A DNA stretch of 64,000 nucleotides, taken from contig NW_026944383.1 of the NCBI RefSeq assembly GCF_033439725.1, positions 496,001-560,000 on the forward strand, written 5' to 3'. The DNA is from Neurospora tetraspora (taxonomy: Eukaryota > Ascomycota > Sordariomycetes > Sordariales > Sordariaceae). Positions 11,803-23,321 of the stretch are shown piece by piece. Each line of letters begins with the position of its first letter. The first letter of the stretch is position 1. A program made the position numbers and the translations under genes. Below the pieces are notes generated by a model that saw only the letters and a program-made list of their open reading frames with translations, did no database searches and had not been told where the DNA came from.

Positions 11803-12512
11803 AAGATTTCGGGATCGGGGGAAGAAGCATTAGGAGGTTGAGATTCGTATTGGGAATCAGTTAGGTCTGGGAAACTGTACGAAGGCTTGCGTCCGGAGCT
11901 TGAATATTAGGACAACTCAGCTGTACCAGATCTTGATCGCACTATCAAGGACTTGCATATCCAAATCTCAAAAAGTTCAAAATTCACCTAGACGTAAAGG
12001 AGCAGTCAGTCACCTACCGTGGTAGCCAGCAGCACCCTTTATCCCGTTTATATCAATCCCTTTGTTGCGTGTAATGCAATCATGCGAGTGCCCCTGTTGA
12101 TACTAGCAAGGTGATGGATGAGCTTAGAGCAGAATAAATGGATGAACAGATCTTTGAAATGCACCTCGGACAGCGGTTCATAAACAACCACGACGGGTAG
12201 AACTGAAGGCATACATACTTCTGACTGAATGACAAGTTGGTACTAGTAATAAGCTGAATTGGTTTACATGTGTGTCATACAAGCACTATAAAACCAACCT
12301 ATCTCTTGATACCCACGACAAAGCCAACGTAGATATCAACCAAAAACCATCATATACGGTGATGATGATGTCGCATAATGAGCGAAGAAACCCAGACGCA
12401 AGCAAAAAGAAAAGTATCGAAAACAGGAAAGGAGCCCTTTCCTTTCACTAGATAGGCATCTTTAGACAAGAAAACTTTCAAGTCATAACTAAAAAGAGTC
12501 CAGATCATTCAA
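11803..12512. other. Intergenic between convergent RPN13 and the Tat-SF1 homologue
   Basis: About 710 bp of AT-richer 3' flanking sequence shared by two convergent genes. A GATGATGATG run lies at about 12360. I see no gene here. Confidence 0.5.
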
Positions 12513-14124
12513 TCAATCATCACCATGATGCCCCTCCTCTTCGCCGGCGTCCTTGTTCTTGCTCTTCCTGAACCTCTCCTTGCCCGTCGCAAAGAAAGCC
12601 TCGACAATCCGGCCATCAAACGCCCTGCCATGCATCAAGTGCACGCACGCCTCGGCCGCCTCCACCGTCGCGAACTTGACGCTCACGATCCCTTCCTCCT
12701 CCTCGTCAAACAGCACCACGTTGGTCACGGGTCCGAGCTTGGCGCACTCCTCCCGGATGTCGTCTTTGATCTCCAGCAGCGCGGCCGGGTCCTCGTTGAG
12801 TTCTTCGAGAGTGAACATGTGCCGCAGGATCACGACCTTGTCCCACTTGCCTCCCTTTGCTTCTTTGATTGCGGGCCCTAGAAGGCGCGAGGAGGGAGAG
12901 GGCTCGTCGTCGTCCCAGTCGGCGAGCTTAGCGGAGAGCTTTTGGGTCTTTTTGATGATCTTGGCTTTGTCTTGTTGGCTGCGTTGGTTGTGACCGCCGC
13001 CGTTGTTGCTGGGGGCGGGGGTGGGGTTGGTGATATTGTTGTAGGGGGTCGAAGAGGACGAGCCTTCTCCCTCTGCGCCACCGTTGCCTGCCTTGTCACC
13101 ACCGCCGTTCTCCCCGCCTGCTGCAGCGTAGTTGGTCTTTTTGTAGCTCATGTCCGCCGCCTGGACGCGCATTCTGCTGCCATCAGGAGAGGGCTCAAAG
13201 CGGAAGTCGGTGTCGTCCAGGAGCATGATGGCCATCTCGACCGACTGCGGCTTGAAGAAGACGATCAGGGCGTCGCCCTTGAAGTTGCCGTTGGCGTCCG
13301 TGTACATCTTGATGCGCGGGCGGCCGCTGTCGATCTCCTCGGCGATGACGCCGCACTTGCGCGAGAAGAGCTCGGCGACCTCGTCAGCCGTCGCGTCGAG
13401 CGGGAGTCCGGTCACGTAGACGGCCGTGTTTTGCTTGGGCTCCCGTGGCGCCTTTTCGCGCTTCTGGTTCTTCGATGGACGGTTGTTCATGTTGTTACTG
13501 CTAGCGGAGTCCTGTAGGCGTGCGCGCAACGAGGGAAAGAAAGAAAAGGTCTGGTTAGTGTCTTCCCCAGATTTCTTCTCTCGTCCTGTCCGTCCTCACA
13601 TCACAAGAGAGACCACACAAAATCATTCATGTCCATGTACTCCTGGGGCACAGCGATTTCTTTTCCTCCCTCTCTCTCTCTCTCGCTTTCACGGCTGCTC
13701 CGAAAGGTATCGAAATGGGGGCAAGACAGGAGTGAACGGGTCAATGTTTTCAAGAAGGATGAATGGGTGTTGATGGTGGTGGTGACAGTAGCGGACGCTG
13801 ATAGGTGCGCATTCGAGCGCAGCTTACCTCTCGGTCGTTGTTCTTTCTCTTCTTGCCTTGTCCTTTGCCTGACTGGCCTGTCTCTGTGTCGTCGTCTCCG
13901 AGTGATGTTATGTATGCCCTCTGGTGTTCCTCGATTAGGGCTTCGTCGATGATGGGGAGCCAGCGCTTGAGGCCCTCATCAAACTCGTATTCGGTGCCAT
14001 CGTCTTGAACGGCAATGTATTTGTTGTCGAGCCTGGAGAAGGAGATGCGCTCGTCCTTGTCAAACTCTTCGGGGTCGGTCGGAAATGTCCAATACTCGGC
14101 TTGTTGTGCTTCTTGTTGCTCCAT
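12513..14124 (-). CDS. CUS2: Tat-SF1/Cus2-like U2 snRNP splicing factor with two RRMs
   Basis: The yeast homologue Cus2 and human HTATSF1 bind the U2 snRNP (SF3B1/Hsh155) and help U2 fold before prespliceosome assembly. Two exons, 14124-13828 and 13511-12513, with a 316-nt intron (GTAAGC donor, CCTACAG acceptor) give 431 aa. Residues 1-60 hold aromatic repeats typical of the family N-terminus. RRM1 is at about 127-215 (TAVYVTGLP, then FKGDALIVFF). A Gly/Asn-rich linker follows. The C-terminal RRM at about 322-408 is of the U2AF-homology (UHM) type, with the RXF signature in HGRAFDGRIVEAFF. The N-terminus of exon 2 is basic. It lies in tandem with, and upstream of, the ATIC gene on the minus strand, but 718 bp apart, so it is an independent unit. 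Confidence 0.9.
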
Positions 14125-14842
14125 TTTCCTTTCTTTAGTATGCGCGAGGTGAAAGCTTGGGTATTGCGTAGAGCTTGAATGGCTGTGTCGGTTGTTGAAA
14201 GGCGCGAGTTGGGTATTTCCAGATGACGTTGAAGGAGGAAAATGCGACCCCGTCTTCGAAGACCCGTTGGAGATTCCATCCCTTGGCGGCGCGGGTCTAA
14301 CATGCCCTGGAACCTGGTGTGGGGCGTCTTTGGTATGTAACTTACCGTATGCTAGGTGCTTTGTTATTGCAGTTAAGGTACTTTACGGCAATGCTAGAGG
14401 TGCACAGCACATCCGCTCATCAGATCCAAAGGACGAGCAAGTATTGAGTCTTCTGAGTGAAGGATTGTAAGTCTTTTTTTCATTCGTTATCATGACCGGA
14501 ATCAACCCTCCGTATCATGGGACTTTAAGCCATCATCACTTCATCAACGACTTTCGCTTCAGGGAGAAAGTGCTTCATCAAACAAAGAAAAAGTGTTGAA
14601 CTTTTGTGTTCCCCCTTAGATCCCCTTTTTAGAACCGTTCCATCCATCCGTCCTGTATACCAACCATCCCGAGACAACCTCTTTCTTTTAGTAGTGGTCG
14701 TCATATAGTGCAAATCGCCATGTTTTTAAAATCATCAAAGAAAAATATCGCAAAGTTGAGTTATGCGAGAAGGGTATCAATCATAGCCATCCATCTTCTT
14801 TTCGAAGTGTTTCGAGGTATCTAGGTTCAAAAAGTTGGCGAT
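14125..14842. other. Intergenic: Tat-SF1 promoter and ATIC 3' flank
   Basis: Both flanking genes read on the minus strand. The part near 14125-14350 is the Tat-SF1 upstream region. Nothing else is recognisable. Confidence 0.45.
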
Positions 14843-16781
14843 TTAGTGGTGGAACAGACGAGTGTTCTGCTCGACGAAGGTGATGCCGAGCTTCTCGGCG
14901 GTCTCGAAGACGGTAGCGTCGTTCAGACTACCGCTGGGGGCGGCAATGTACTTGACGCCGGAGCGGTCGGCGCGGTAGACATTGTCGATGAAGGGGAACT
15001 AGTACAGCTGTGTTAGTAATGCTAGCGACTGGCAGTCATTAAAAGGCGGGTGAACCTACGAAAGCGTCAGAAGAGACGCAAACATCAGTGAGCTTGGACA
15101 GCCACTCGTTCTTCTCCTGCTCGGTGAAAGCAGCGGGGACCTCCTCGAAGAAAGCCTCAAACGACTCGCGCTCAGGACCGTCCTTGGGGACCTGACCGCT
15201 GACGAGAAGATCGATAGCATTGCTCTTGTCGGGGCGCTTGGTACCCTTCTTCCACTTGATGCCAAGGACGCGGGGGTTGAAGCGCAACCACCAGTTGTCG
15301 ACCTTATCACCAGCAAGGCGAGTGCAGTGAATTCTGGACTGCTGACCGGCACCCAAGCCGACTACCTGGCCTCTAGCAGCGTAGCAGACTGAGTTGCTTT
15401 GGGTGTACTTGGCGGCAATAGTGGCGATGGTGAGATCGCGCTGAGCGTTCTCGGGGAGAGTGCCATCCTTGGGGGTGATGATGTTGGAGAAGGTCTCGGG
15501 GGAGATCTCAACGTCGTTGCGGCCCTGGGCGAGGGTGACACCGAAGACGGTGCGGGTCTCGCTCTTGCTGGGCTCAAATTCAGGGTCAACCTGGAGCATG
15601 AGGTAACGGCCACCCTTCTTCTTCTTGAGGATCTCAGCGGCGGCGGGCTCGAAGCCGGGCGCGATAACACCATCCGAAACCTCCTTGCTAATGATGGTAG
15701 CGGTAGGAACATCGACAACGTCGCTGAGGGCGATCATGTCACCGAAGCTGCTCATGCGATCGGCGCCACGGGCGCGGGCGTAGGCCTGAGCAAGACCAGA
15801 GGTCTCGATACCCGGGATATCATCGACCATGTAGACCTTGCGCTCATCGGCAGTCAACTCAAGACCGATGGCGGCACCGGCAGGAGAGACGTGCTTGAAG
15901 CTGGCAGCAGCGGGCTTGCCGAGAGCCTTCTTGAGCTCCTTGACGAGGGGCCAGGCGTTGAGAGCATCGAGGAGGTTGATGTAGCCGGGGGCACCGTTGA
16001 CAACGGTGAATGGAAGCTTGCCCTCCTTAACGTAGGCAGCAGCAGGCTTCTGGTGGGGGTTGGCACCATAGCGGAGAGGAAGGTGCTGGAGGCCCTGACT
16101 AGCATACTGCTTGCGGAAGAAGTCGGAAATGGCAGCATCGTAGTCGGCGGTGTGCTCGAAGGCCTTGAGGGCATAGAGCTGACGGCTGGAGTCCTTGATC
16201 TCGCCAGACTCGAGCTCCTTGAGGAACTCGGCGTAGTCGTTGGGGTCGCTCAGGATGGTAACACGAGCGTGGTTCTTGGCGGCGGCGCGGATAAGAGTAA
16301 CACCACCAATATCGATCTCCTCGACGGCCTCGGGAACGGTGACGTTGATCTTGGCCACGGTATCCTTGAAGGGGTAGAGGTTGCAGATGACATAGTCGAC
16401 CTTCTCGATGTTCTGCTCAGCGAGGTCCTTCTCGTCCGAAGCGAGCTCGCGGGCGAGGATACCGGCGTGGACAGCGGGATGGAGGGTCTTGACGCGACCG
16501 CCCAGCATCTCGGGGGCCTTGGTGATGGCCGAGATATCCCTATTACGGAGAAAGAAGAGCTGTCAGCGCGCTGTCGCCAATGCCTCCATATCACCAAAAG
16601 CAACAAACGGGTTCGAGACGAGGGATCCTTACTCAACAGGGAAGCCAGACTCCCTGATCATCTTGGCGGTACCGCCAGAGGCGAGGATGCGGACATTGTG
16701 CTGGACGAGGCCCTTGGCCAGGTCGAGGAGGCCGGTCTTGTCGTAGACCGACACAATGGCGATTCTCTGGTTGGCAGCCAT
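14843..16781 (-). CDS. ADE17: Bifunctional AICAR transformylase / IMP cyclohydrolase (ATIC)
   Basis: This enzyme catalyses the last two steps of de novo purine synthesis, AICAR to FAICAR with 10-formyl-THF, then ring closure to IMP. Three exons on the minus strand: 16781-16633, 16539-15060 and 14998-14843. Introns are 93 nt (GTAAGG) and 61 nt (GTAGGT, CTAG end). The product is 594 aa, the normal length. The N-terminal cyclohydrolase/MGS-like domain starts [11 protein letters not shown] and includes [16 protein letters not shown]. The transformylase domain follows with RYGANPHQ, the catalytic Lys-His pair in [11 protein letters not shown], and a C-terminal [20 protein letters not shown]. The last exon ends EQNTRLFHH. 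Long open frames on the opposite strand are codon-bias shadows. Confidence 0.96.
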
Positions 16782-17629
16782 TGCGAACCACTTTCTTGCG
16801 ACCGAGGTGACGGCGGGGGGAATTGGTGGTCGGGGAAGGCGAAGGAAAGCCTGTCTGAGGTAGAACAGCGTGATCGTTGCTACTCCTGTTGCAAAGCGAC
16901 AAGGGAAAGGGGGGAGAGAGAGAGCGAAAGAAGTGGCAGGGCCTTTGGAATTTCAAGTCGCAGCTCCTCGCCCGAGTACAGTCACAGGTGAAGGTGGTGG
17001 AGCGGGCAGGGTGGAGGGAACAGAGTGGGACTTCATGCGATCGCGACCCGTAACTCAATCACATCATGGAGGGGTCGGAAATATTTCTTCGTGCTAAAAA
17101 AACCCTACGAGCCTACCCAGGCCTATGGCGGGGTAGAATGGCTGCTAAGGCGAGTGAAGGTCCTCCCGAGTGGGCCCTTCAGCGCGCCGGTCCCGGGTTC
17201 GGGCGCTAGCCCCGCAGTCTGCGCAGGGAGGCCCTGATAATTCTCGGTACAGTTGGTCACCACAGAAGTGCAAATTGCCGCACTGCACTACAAGAATTTT
17301 GGTTTCTCTCGTTTCTCAATTCTCGTGAACCGTTGCCCGCCTTGTTTCTTCTTTCCTCGTTGATGTCTTGCACGAAGGTTGTTTCAGTGTGCTTCCAGTC
17401 GCCGTTGCTCCTGCATCTCGAAAAGTGCAAGCAAGACACACTTCCTGCAGAAGGCTCGTGCGTTTTACATCCTGTCGTCCCTTCTTTTTTTCGGCTGTGG
17501 TTTGTGCGTCGACGATCACAACTGCCAGTTACAGGTGCACAGGCCGATCGCCAGCTGCAGGCGGCAAGAGTGCGCTGTAGCGTGTGCAATGTGCCAGTGT
17601 GCACCACAAAAGGCCCCTAGAACGGGGTT
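16782..17629. other. Intergenic between ATIC and U6
   Basis: The ATIC upstream region (AGAGAGAGCGAAAG purine run near 16915) merges into the U6 upstream region. Several short frames overlap here but none looks coding. Confidence 0.5.
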
Positions 17630-17635
17630 TATAAG
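17628..17635 (+). promoter_or_regulatory. TATA box of the U6 snRNA gene
   Basis: TTTATAAG sits about 25 bp upstream of the predicted U6 5' end, the spacing used by fungal U6 genes to recruit TFIIIB for RNA polymerase III. Confidence 0.75.
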
Positions 17636-17654
17636 GGCGAGGTTTTGCTAGCAC

Positions 17655-17824
17655 TTTCGCCCTTCGGGGCAATTTGGTCAATGTAAGCAGACTTCCCGGT
17701 TCCGTGGCCAAGCGGTATGGTGCGTTGATACTAACAAAGTCAACAGTTGAAACGATACAGAGAAGATTAGCATGGCCCCTGCACTAAGGATGACACGCTA
17801 CTCAAAGAGACGCTACCAATTTTT
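17655..17824 (+). ncRNA. SNR6: U6 spliceosomal snRNA gene interrupted by a 64-nt intron
   Basis: The U6 core is unmistakable: GAAACGATACAGAGAAGATT carries the ACAGAGA box (17757-17763), followed by the AGC triad and the internal stem-loop region TGGCCCCTGCACTAAGGATG. The 5' stem-loop GCCC-TTCG-GGGC lies at 17660-17670. After it, AATTTGGTCAAT (17671-17682) is cut by an intron from 17683 (GTAAGC) to 17746 (CAACAG) with a perfect TACTAAC branch point at 17729-17735; exon 2 resumes with TTGAAACGATACAG. Joining the two gives the universal fungal U6 sequence GGTCAATTTGAAAC. The mature RNA is about 106 nt. The exact 5' end (17652-17658) is estimated from the TATA box and stem. Transcription should be by Pol III, with splicing needed to make U6. 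Confidence 0.95.
17705..17715 (+). promoter_or_regulatory. Pol III A box inside the U6 intron
   Basis: TGGCCAAGCGG matches the tRNA-type A-box consensus TRGCNNAGYNGG very well and lies within the intron, about 50 bp from the predicted start. Exon 1 also has GGGCAATTTGG at 17667-17677, where the yeast SNR6 A block lies, but that is a weaker match. Confidence 0.7.
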
Positions 17825-17826
17825 TT
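17820..17826 (+). terminator. Pol III terminator of the U6 gene
   Basis: A run of seven T on the plus strand directly follows the U6 3' sequence CGCTACCAA. This is both the Pol III stop and the usual oligo-U tail of U6. Confidence 0.9.
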
Positions 17827-17943
17827 GTAGATTTTCTGTGATAGTAACAGGTACCTTTTTATTTCCTGCAATGTCCGTCAAGGTGCGCAGAATGACAAAA
17901 ATGGAGCTTGACCATCTCATGGGGCGTGCGCGAGGAGGTGGAG

Positions 17944-17954
17944 GGTTCGAATCG
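17944..17954 (+). promoter_or_regulatory. Downstream extragenic B box of the U6 gene
   Basis: GGTTCGAATCG fits the B-box consensus GGTTCGANTCC except near its last base. It starts 118 bp past the T-run, close to the roughly 120-bp downstream position of the yeast SNR6 B block (known for S. cerevisiae). The flanks do not fold as a tRNA T arm, so it is not part of a tRNA gene. Confidence 0.65.
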
Positions 17955-18641
17955 TGTTTGTGACATACTTTTTTGGTGTTTTGCTTTCAAAGTGAATCGC
18001 CCAGCAGGTCAACGACCAACAGTACCTCTCCACAGAGTAGGAGCATCATCGCGAATAAAAGATATTTCTAGATGTATCTCTGATCTCCAAAGGTCTGGTG
18101 TTGCTGGTGCCAGACTCTTCGGTCAACTCCCGAGAACCTTGCTGAACCAAAAATTTTGAATTTTGATAGCGATTGCAGTCGTTATCAATTTATAGCGTAA
18201 ACAAGCGATCTTTAGCGCCCTGCTACAGCCGACGAGCCGTGGCTAACCTCAAGTAGGTATGGCTTGGAAGTGTCTTTGACTCACCCAGAAGCGCAATCAA
18301 CATGACAGGGGACAGACATTTTACATTCGCAATGCTCGAAAACCACAGGTCACAATAATCACCGAGCGGGTTATACGCATCCTGAGGAGGATCACCACAA
18401 AGGCCATTCTACGATATGTATTGTTCATTTCAAGACGTACATCAACTATGTGCAGGAATCAAACTAAATGCACTACGAACCACCCTTCCAATGCCTTTTA
18501 CCGTCCTGTTACCCGGCCCATAACCATGCAATGCAACAAAGAGGAAAATCACGAACAGATAGAATACAATAAAGATACATCTCACATGTCGCGACAGCCG
18601 GTAAATCTGTAATCAGATCAGCAGCATCAACCACTTCACGC
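17955..18641. other. Intergenic between U6 and HSP78
   Basis: An AT-rich stretch with no supported gene. The right end is the HSP78 3' flank. Confidence 0.5.
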
Positions 18642-21083
18642 CTAAGGAGCAGCCTGAGTCTCGCCCTCACCCTCAGCGGCCGGCGGCTGCTCCTGCTGCT
18701 TCGCGTAGACATTCAGTCCGCTCCTGTCCTCCTTGATCTCCACCACCACCTTATCGCCAGTCTTGATCTGTCCGCGGATGATCTTATCCGCAAGCCTGTT
18801 GCCAATCTCGGTGGTAATGAGCCTATTGAGTGGCCTCGCGCCAAACTTGGGATCGTATCCCCTCTCCGCCAGCCACTGGCGGACCTCGTCGGAGACCGTG
18901 AGCGTGATGCGGCGATCGTCGAGCCGCCCCTGGAGCTCCCTCAGACGGATGTCGACAATGTCCCTGAGCGCCTCCAGGGCGAGACGCTTGAAGATGATGA
19001 AGGAGTCGATGCGGTTGAGGAACTCGGGCGGGTACTGGGATGCCACGACGTTCATGACGGCCTCCTTGACGTCCGGGTGGATGTCGCCTTCGGGCGTCTC
19101 CTTGTAGGGGACAATGGGGTTGGCTCCGACGAGGATGTCGGCGCCGAGGTTGGAGGTGAGCACGATGATGGTGTTTTTGAAGTCGACCTTGTGGCCCTGG
19201 GCGTCGGTTAGGTAGCCCTCGTCGAGGACTTGGAGGAGCAAAGCGGAGATGTCCCGATGCGCCTTCTCGAACTCGTCGAAGAGGAGGACGGCGTAGGGCT
19301 TGCGGCGGACAGCCTCGGTCAGCTGGCCGGCGTCTTCGTAGCCTACGTAGCCGGAGGGAGCGCCGATCAGGCGCGAGATGGTGTGCTTTTCTTGAAACTC
19401 GCTCATGTCAAAGCGAACGACGGCGGTCTCGGTCGAGAAGAGGAAGCTGGCGAGCTTCTTGCACAGCTCTGTCTTGCCGACGCCGGTGGGGCCGAGGAAG
19501 AAGAAGGAGGCCAGTGGGCGGTTCTCACCGCTCAATCCGGCTCTTTGCATTCTCACTGCGTCGGCGACCGCCTTGAGAGCCTCGTCCTGACCGCGAACGG
19601 ACTCGCGAAGAATGTCTTCCATGTTGACGAGTTTCTCTATGTGGCCGCTGGACAACTTGGAACACGGGATGCCGGTAATTCTGGAGACGACGTTGGCGAT
19701 GTCGTCAGCCGTGACGGAATCGTGGATGAGAGAGTTTTCGCGGGTAGGTCTTTCGCCGTCCTTGGGCAACTTCTTTTCCAGGTTTGGAATGATGCCAAAT
19801 CTCAACTCAGCAGCCCTGCCAAAGTTTCCGGTTCTCTGTGCTTGCTCCAACTCAATGCGGGCTCTGTCAAGCTCTGCCTGGGTTTGCTTGATGCTGTCGA
19901 GCTCGGCCTTTTCCTTCTCCCACTTCTCTGTGAGTACGGCGGCTTCACCTTGGAACTTCTTCAGGTCAGCCTCGAGCTTCTCACGACGCTCAACGCTGGC
20001 AATGTCCTTCTCCTTTCGTAAGCTTTCCAGCTCAATCTGAATAGTCATGATCTTCTGGTCTAACCGCTGAATGTCGTCGGGTTTGCTTTCTTGCTGTAGG
20101 CGAAGCGAGCTGGCGGCTTCGTCCATCAAGTCAATGGCCTTGTCGGGAAGGAAGCGGTCGGTGATGTAGCGGTTGGACAAGGCGGCGGCGGCAACCAGGG
20201 CTCCGTCAGTGATACGGATACCATGGTGAACTTCGTACTTCTCCTTGATACCGCGCAGAATACTGATGGTATCCTCCACTGTCGGCTCGCTGACGATGAT
20301 GGGCTGGAACCGGCGAGCGAGAGCAACATCCTTCTCGATCAGACGGTATTCGGCCAAAGTGGTGGCACCGCAGCACTGAAGCTCACCTCTGGAAAGAGCT
20401 GGCTTCAACAGGTTCGACGCATCGATGGAGCCCTCGGCTTTTCCGAGACCAAGGAGAGTATGGAGCTCATCGATAAACAGGATAACCTCTCCGTTGGCTT
20501 GTTGCACCTCGGTCAGGACCTTCTTCAGCCGTTCCTCAAAGTCACCCCTGAACTTGGCGCCTGCAATAAGAGATCCGAGGTCGAGACTGATGACCCTCTT
20601 GTTCTTGATACTTTCTGGCACCGCGCCCTTCACAATCTCCAACGCAAGACCCTCGAGAATGGCCGTCTTGCCAACACCGGCGCTTCCGATGAGCACCGGG
20701 TTGTTCTTCGTTCTGCGTGACAGAATTTGGATGGTTCTCTGGATTTCCGCCGCTCTACCGATGACGGGATCGAGCTTTCCGTCTCGTGCTTTGGCTGTCA
20801 AGTCGATACCGTATTGCTCTAGTGCTGGTTTCTCTTCCTCGCCCCCCATGTTCATGCGATGGGTACCGCCTGGGGGGTGTGGTCTGCCACCTGCATACCA
20901 TCGGGTCGCTATTGTGGGAAGAAGACGAAGAGAGCTTGCTAGAGGAGTGGCATTGAGTGCTGGTACGGTTGCGCCCAGCGCGGGTGCCCGGGGAAACTGG
21001 CGTGTTGTTCGTGAGAGAGAGGCCCTCGACGCCTCACTGATGCGCCGAGTGGCAGTCGACAGCAATTGGCGCCTTGTTTGCAT
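18642..21083 (-). CDS. HSP78: Mitochondrial Hsp78, ClpB/Hsp104-family AAA+ disaggregase
   Basis: Hsp78 works with mitochondrial Hsp70 to dissolve aggregates in the matrix and restore mtHsp70 after heat stress. The gene is a single intronless 814-codon frame giving 813 aa. Residues 1-65 are Arg/Ser/Ala-rich with no acidic residues, a classic matrix presequence. There is no ClpB N-domain; AAA domain 1 starts at about residue 88 with Walker A GSAGVGKT (about 133-140) and Walker B VILFIDE. The middle coiled coil is rich in [19 protein letters not shown]-type heptads. AAA domain 2 has Walker A GPTGVGKT and Walker B VLLFDE, and the C-terminal D2-small domain includes [15 protein letters not shown]. 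The lack of introns fits a heat-inducible gene, since splicing stops under heat shock. An AGGGG (STRE-like) word occurs near 21280, but I found no perfect heat-shock element. Confidence 0.96.
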   Translation of the reverse strand: MQTRRQLLSTATRRISEASRASLSRTTRQFPRAPALGATVPALNATPLASSLRLLPTIATRWYAGGRPHPPGGTHRMNMGGEEEKPALEQYGIDLTAKARDGKLDPVIGRAAEIQRTIQILSRRTKNNPVLIGSAGVGKTAILEGLALEIVKGAVPESIKNKRVISLDLGSLIAGAKFRGDFEERLKKVLTEVQQANGEVILFIDELHTLLGLGKAEGSIDASNLLKPALSRGELQCCGATTLAEYRLIEKDVALARRFQPIIVSEPTVEDTISILRGIKEKYEVHHGIRITDGALVAAAALSNRYITDRFLPDKAIDLMDEAASSLRLQQESKPDDIQRLDQKIMTIQIELESLRKEKDIASVERREKLEADLKKFQGEAAVLTEKWEKEKAELDSIKQTQAELDRARIELEQAQRTGNFGRAAELRFGIIPNLEKKLPKDGERPTRENSLIHDSVTADDIANVVSRITGIPCSKLSSGHIEKLVNMEDILRESVRGQDEALKAVADAVRMQRAGLSGENRPLASFFFLGPTGVGKTELCKKLASFLFSTETAVVRFDMSEFQEKHTISRLIGAPSGYVGYEDAGQLTEAVRRKPYAVLLFDEFEKAHRDISALLLQVLDEGYLTDAQGHKVDFKNTIIVLTSNLGADILVGANPIVPYKETPEGDIHPDVKEAVMNVVASQYPPEFLNRIDSFIIFKRLALEALRDIVDIRLRELQGRLDDRRITLTVSDEVRQWLAERGYDPKFGARPLNRLITTEIGNRLADKIIRGQIKTGDKVVVEIKEDRSGLNVYAKQQEQPPAAEGEGETQAAP

Positions 21084-22554
21084 TTTGAGACTTGAATTTG
21101 TGTTTTATTTTAGAGCAACGACTAGTCTAGATCCAATTGTTGTAAGAGTATGAGATGAGGGTATGTCTTTGTTTTATAAGTATGGCGCTGACGTAGTGCC
21201 ACTGACCGTTGACATGGATGGAGGTCGAAGTGGAAAGCTCTCGCAACTTCCAGTGGCACGGACGCCGTGAAGCTACCCTAGGGGGGACTCGGAGCTTACA
21301 GTAGCTCCTTATCTTATCGGAGCTTTCCAAGTCCCGTCTTTACACAGTATGGAGTCTTCGGTCAGTTCGGTGGGTTTCTGTGCCTGGTCTGTGCACTGTC
21401 GGTATTTAATGGACCAGGAAATTTTTCTCGGTGTGAAATCTTTCCCGTTTTGGTTCCTCGTGTGCAACCGCCGCGTTGTGGAAGAAGTCAGAGGGAATGG
21501 CTTCAGATTGACGAAATCTGGTAATGCCAGAAATCCACCACGTCTGTGTCTGTTATTAGTGTAAGTTCTAGCACCTTGCTTAATATTCCATTTCCCTCTT
21601 CCTACCGGCACTCCAGCACTCCCACGCCCATTCCGTGATGATCGAATTGGTCCGTGTTACCAAGCAGACTTAAGACCTCTGCAGATGACGACGAAACCAG
21701 CATTTATGCGACTCTGACCCTTTTGGCACTTTATTCAAATTTGAATCTCTCGCGACTCTTTGTGGCTCCCGAGCTAACTCATACAAATCATAGTTGTTGT
21801 ACCTTGCACAATCAAGCAGCTCATCTGAAGTTGGCATTTGGCAGCCCTACGGAGCCTTTCCTCCTCACCATCACCGATCATCCGGTGCGTTATTGTCGAG
21901 CTGGTTTCAGTAGGTTGCTGGTTCCAAGAGTTGATAGATTATCGAGGGTCTACTATGCAAATACAAGACTGTTTCCTCCAGCTGTTCAAGGCTTTGATGT
22001 CGCTTGATTTGTGAACGTAGTGAGGGTCTGTAGAATGCATGCAACATGCCCGAAGGGTCTTTGAATCCTCAAATGTACTTCGATGGACTGAGCTGTACTA
22101 AGAACTTTGGACATGAGGGCCATGACCTTTTGATTAGATGTTTTCCTTTCTGGATTATCTCAATTTATATTGCCGACGCCAGTAAAAAAGAATACATGAC
22201 TGCATACGTGCCTTAAGACATGATGCAGCTGGTAAATGGAATGAATATTCTACATATGCATTCGTGCTCCGGGTTAGGGTTGTATATGGACTTTCAACGC
22301 CCACCCCTCGTTTAAGCGCATCTGATTGCTTCCACTTGGTGCTTGCCAAATCTCGTAGCGTCTATCCCCGCCGCCTAACAACGCTTGATGCTAGTGGCCA
22401 TTGACGGTTTCACATCCAAACCTTGAACCTCACACGCCTTCTAACAAAACGACGCGACTTGAGACGCGTCAGCATATAGACACATAGTCAAATTCAACCA
22501 GCACACTTTTCAACTTCAAACTGTCCGAAAAGGCACTTGAGCCAACGCGAAATC
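21084..22554. promoter_or_regulatory. Divergent promoter region between HSP78 and PSF1
   Basis: 1471 bp separate the two start codons. An AGGGGGG stretch (21278-21284) near HSP78 could act as a stress-response element. The middle (21650-22350) is AT-richer with no supported gene. Confidence 0.45.
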
Positions 22555-23321
22555 ATGCCCATGTACGGTGACTTGGGCAACAAACTGGTTTGTACAAGCT
22601 CACTGCGTCCTCCCTGGATACCGACACTATCCTAACACCATCACCAGGTCCAACATGCCAAGAGGACACAGAACTTGAGCCATCTTCCACCTTACCAGAC
22701 CGAGCTTGTCCGCGCAGTGGCTCGAGAAATCCGGGATCTTGACAAGGACGTCGCCAGTTTACTCGAACCTTTTCAGGGGTCCTTTGATCCTTCCACGGAA
22801 CAGGCTACCGCATGCACGCTGCTGGTCAACCACCTGTCTATGCGGAGGAATAAGCGCTGTCTGCTTGCGTATCATCGAACTCGAACAGACAAGCTCGAGG
22901 AGCTGGTGTGGAATGGAGCCGATATTCTCGATCTTGCCGGCCAGGCGACAGGAGTGCCCAAGGGCGTGACGGTTGGCAATGAGGGAAGCGGGACCACCAG
23001 CAGTCTTAGTCCCCAGGAAGAGGATTACTTTCGCCAGTTCGGAGATTTGTTGGCTCTATACAAAGGCCAATGGACAGATGTCGATCTCACAGGCAGTCTC
23101 GAACCCCCACGAGACCTCTTCATCGACGTTCGAGTATTGAAGGATGCGGGGGAGATCCAAACCGAATATGGGTAAGCTAGACCATATGATGGCATGCTGT
23201 TCCAGGCTAACTAACGTCTGTCTAAAGGGCGATCAATCTGACCAAGAACAGTCAGTTTTATGTCCGGCAAGGAGATGTGGAGCGTCTGATTGCGCAGGGA
23301 TATCTGCAAAAGCTGGGTTGA
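22555..23321 (+). CDS. PSF1: GINS complex subunit Psf1
   Basis: GINS (Sld5-Psf1-Psf2-Psf3) is part of the CMG replicative helicase; Psf1 links it to DNA polymerase epsilon. Three exons: 22555-22587, 22648-23171 and 23228-23321. Introns are 60 nt (GTTTGT donor, CTAAC branch, CCAG end) and 56 nt (GTAAGC, CTAAC, AAAG end). The product is 216 aa, the usual size. It starts MPMYGDLGNKL then VQHAKRTQNL, the family N-terminus. The central helical A domain includes RNKRCLLAYHRTR, and the short C-terminal B domain ends FYVRQGDVERLIAQGYLQKL. A second ATG two codons downstream (22561) could equally be the start. The frame stays open for 90 codons after the TGA stop (see findings). Confidence 0.94.

Noticed and set aside
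15399-16991. A 530-codon open frame on the plus strand opposite ATIC
   Set aside because: It mirrors the codon bias of ATIC (few C-ending codons produce stops in antisense), has a Leu/Gly/Asp-rich shadow composition and crosses the ATIC introns.
17944-17954. tRNA gene suggested by GGTTCGAATCG and the upstream TGGCCAAGCGG
   Set aside because: They are 239 bp apart with U6 and its terminator between, and no acceptor or anticodon stems form; better read as U6 B and A boxes.
19230-20021. A 263-codon open frame on the plus strand opposite HSP78
   Set aside because: Antisense shadow of the Hsp78 coding region.
21084-21350. Heat-shock elements upstream of HSP78
   Set aside because: Only scattered GAA/TTC half sites; no properly spaced GAAnnTTCnnGAA array.
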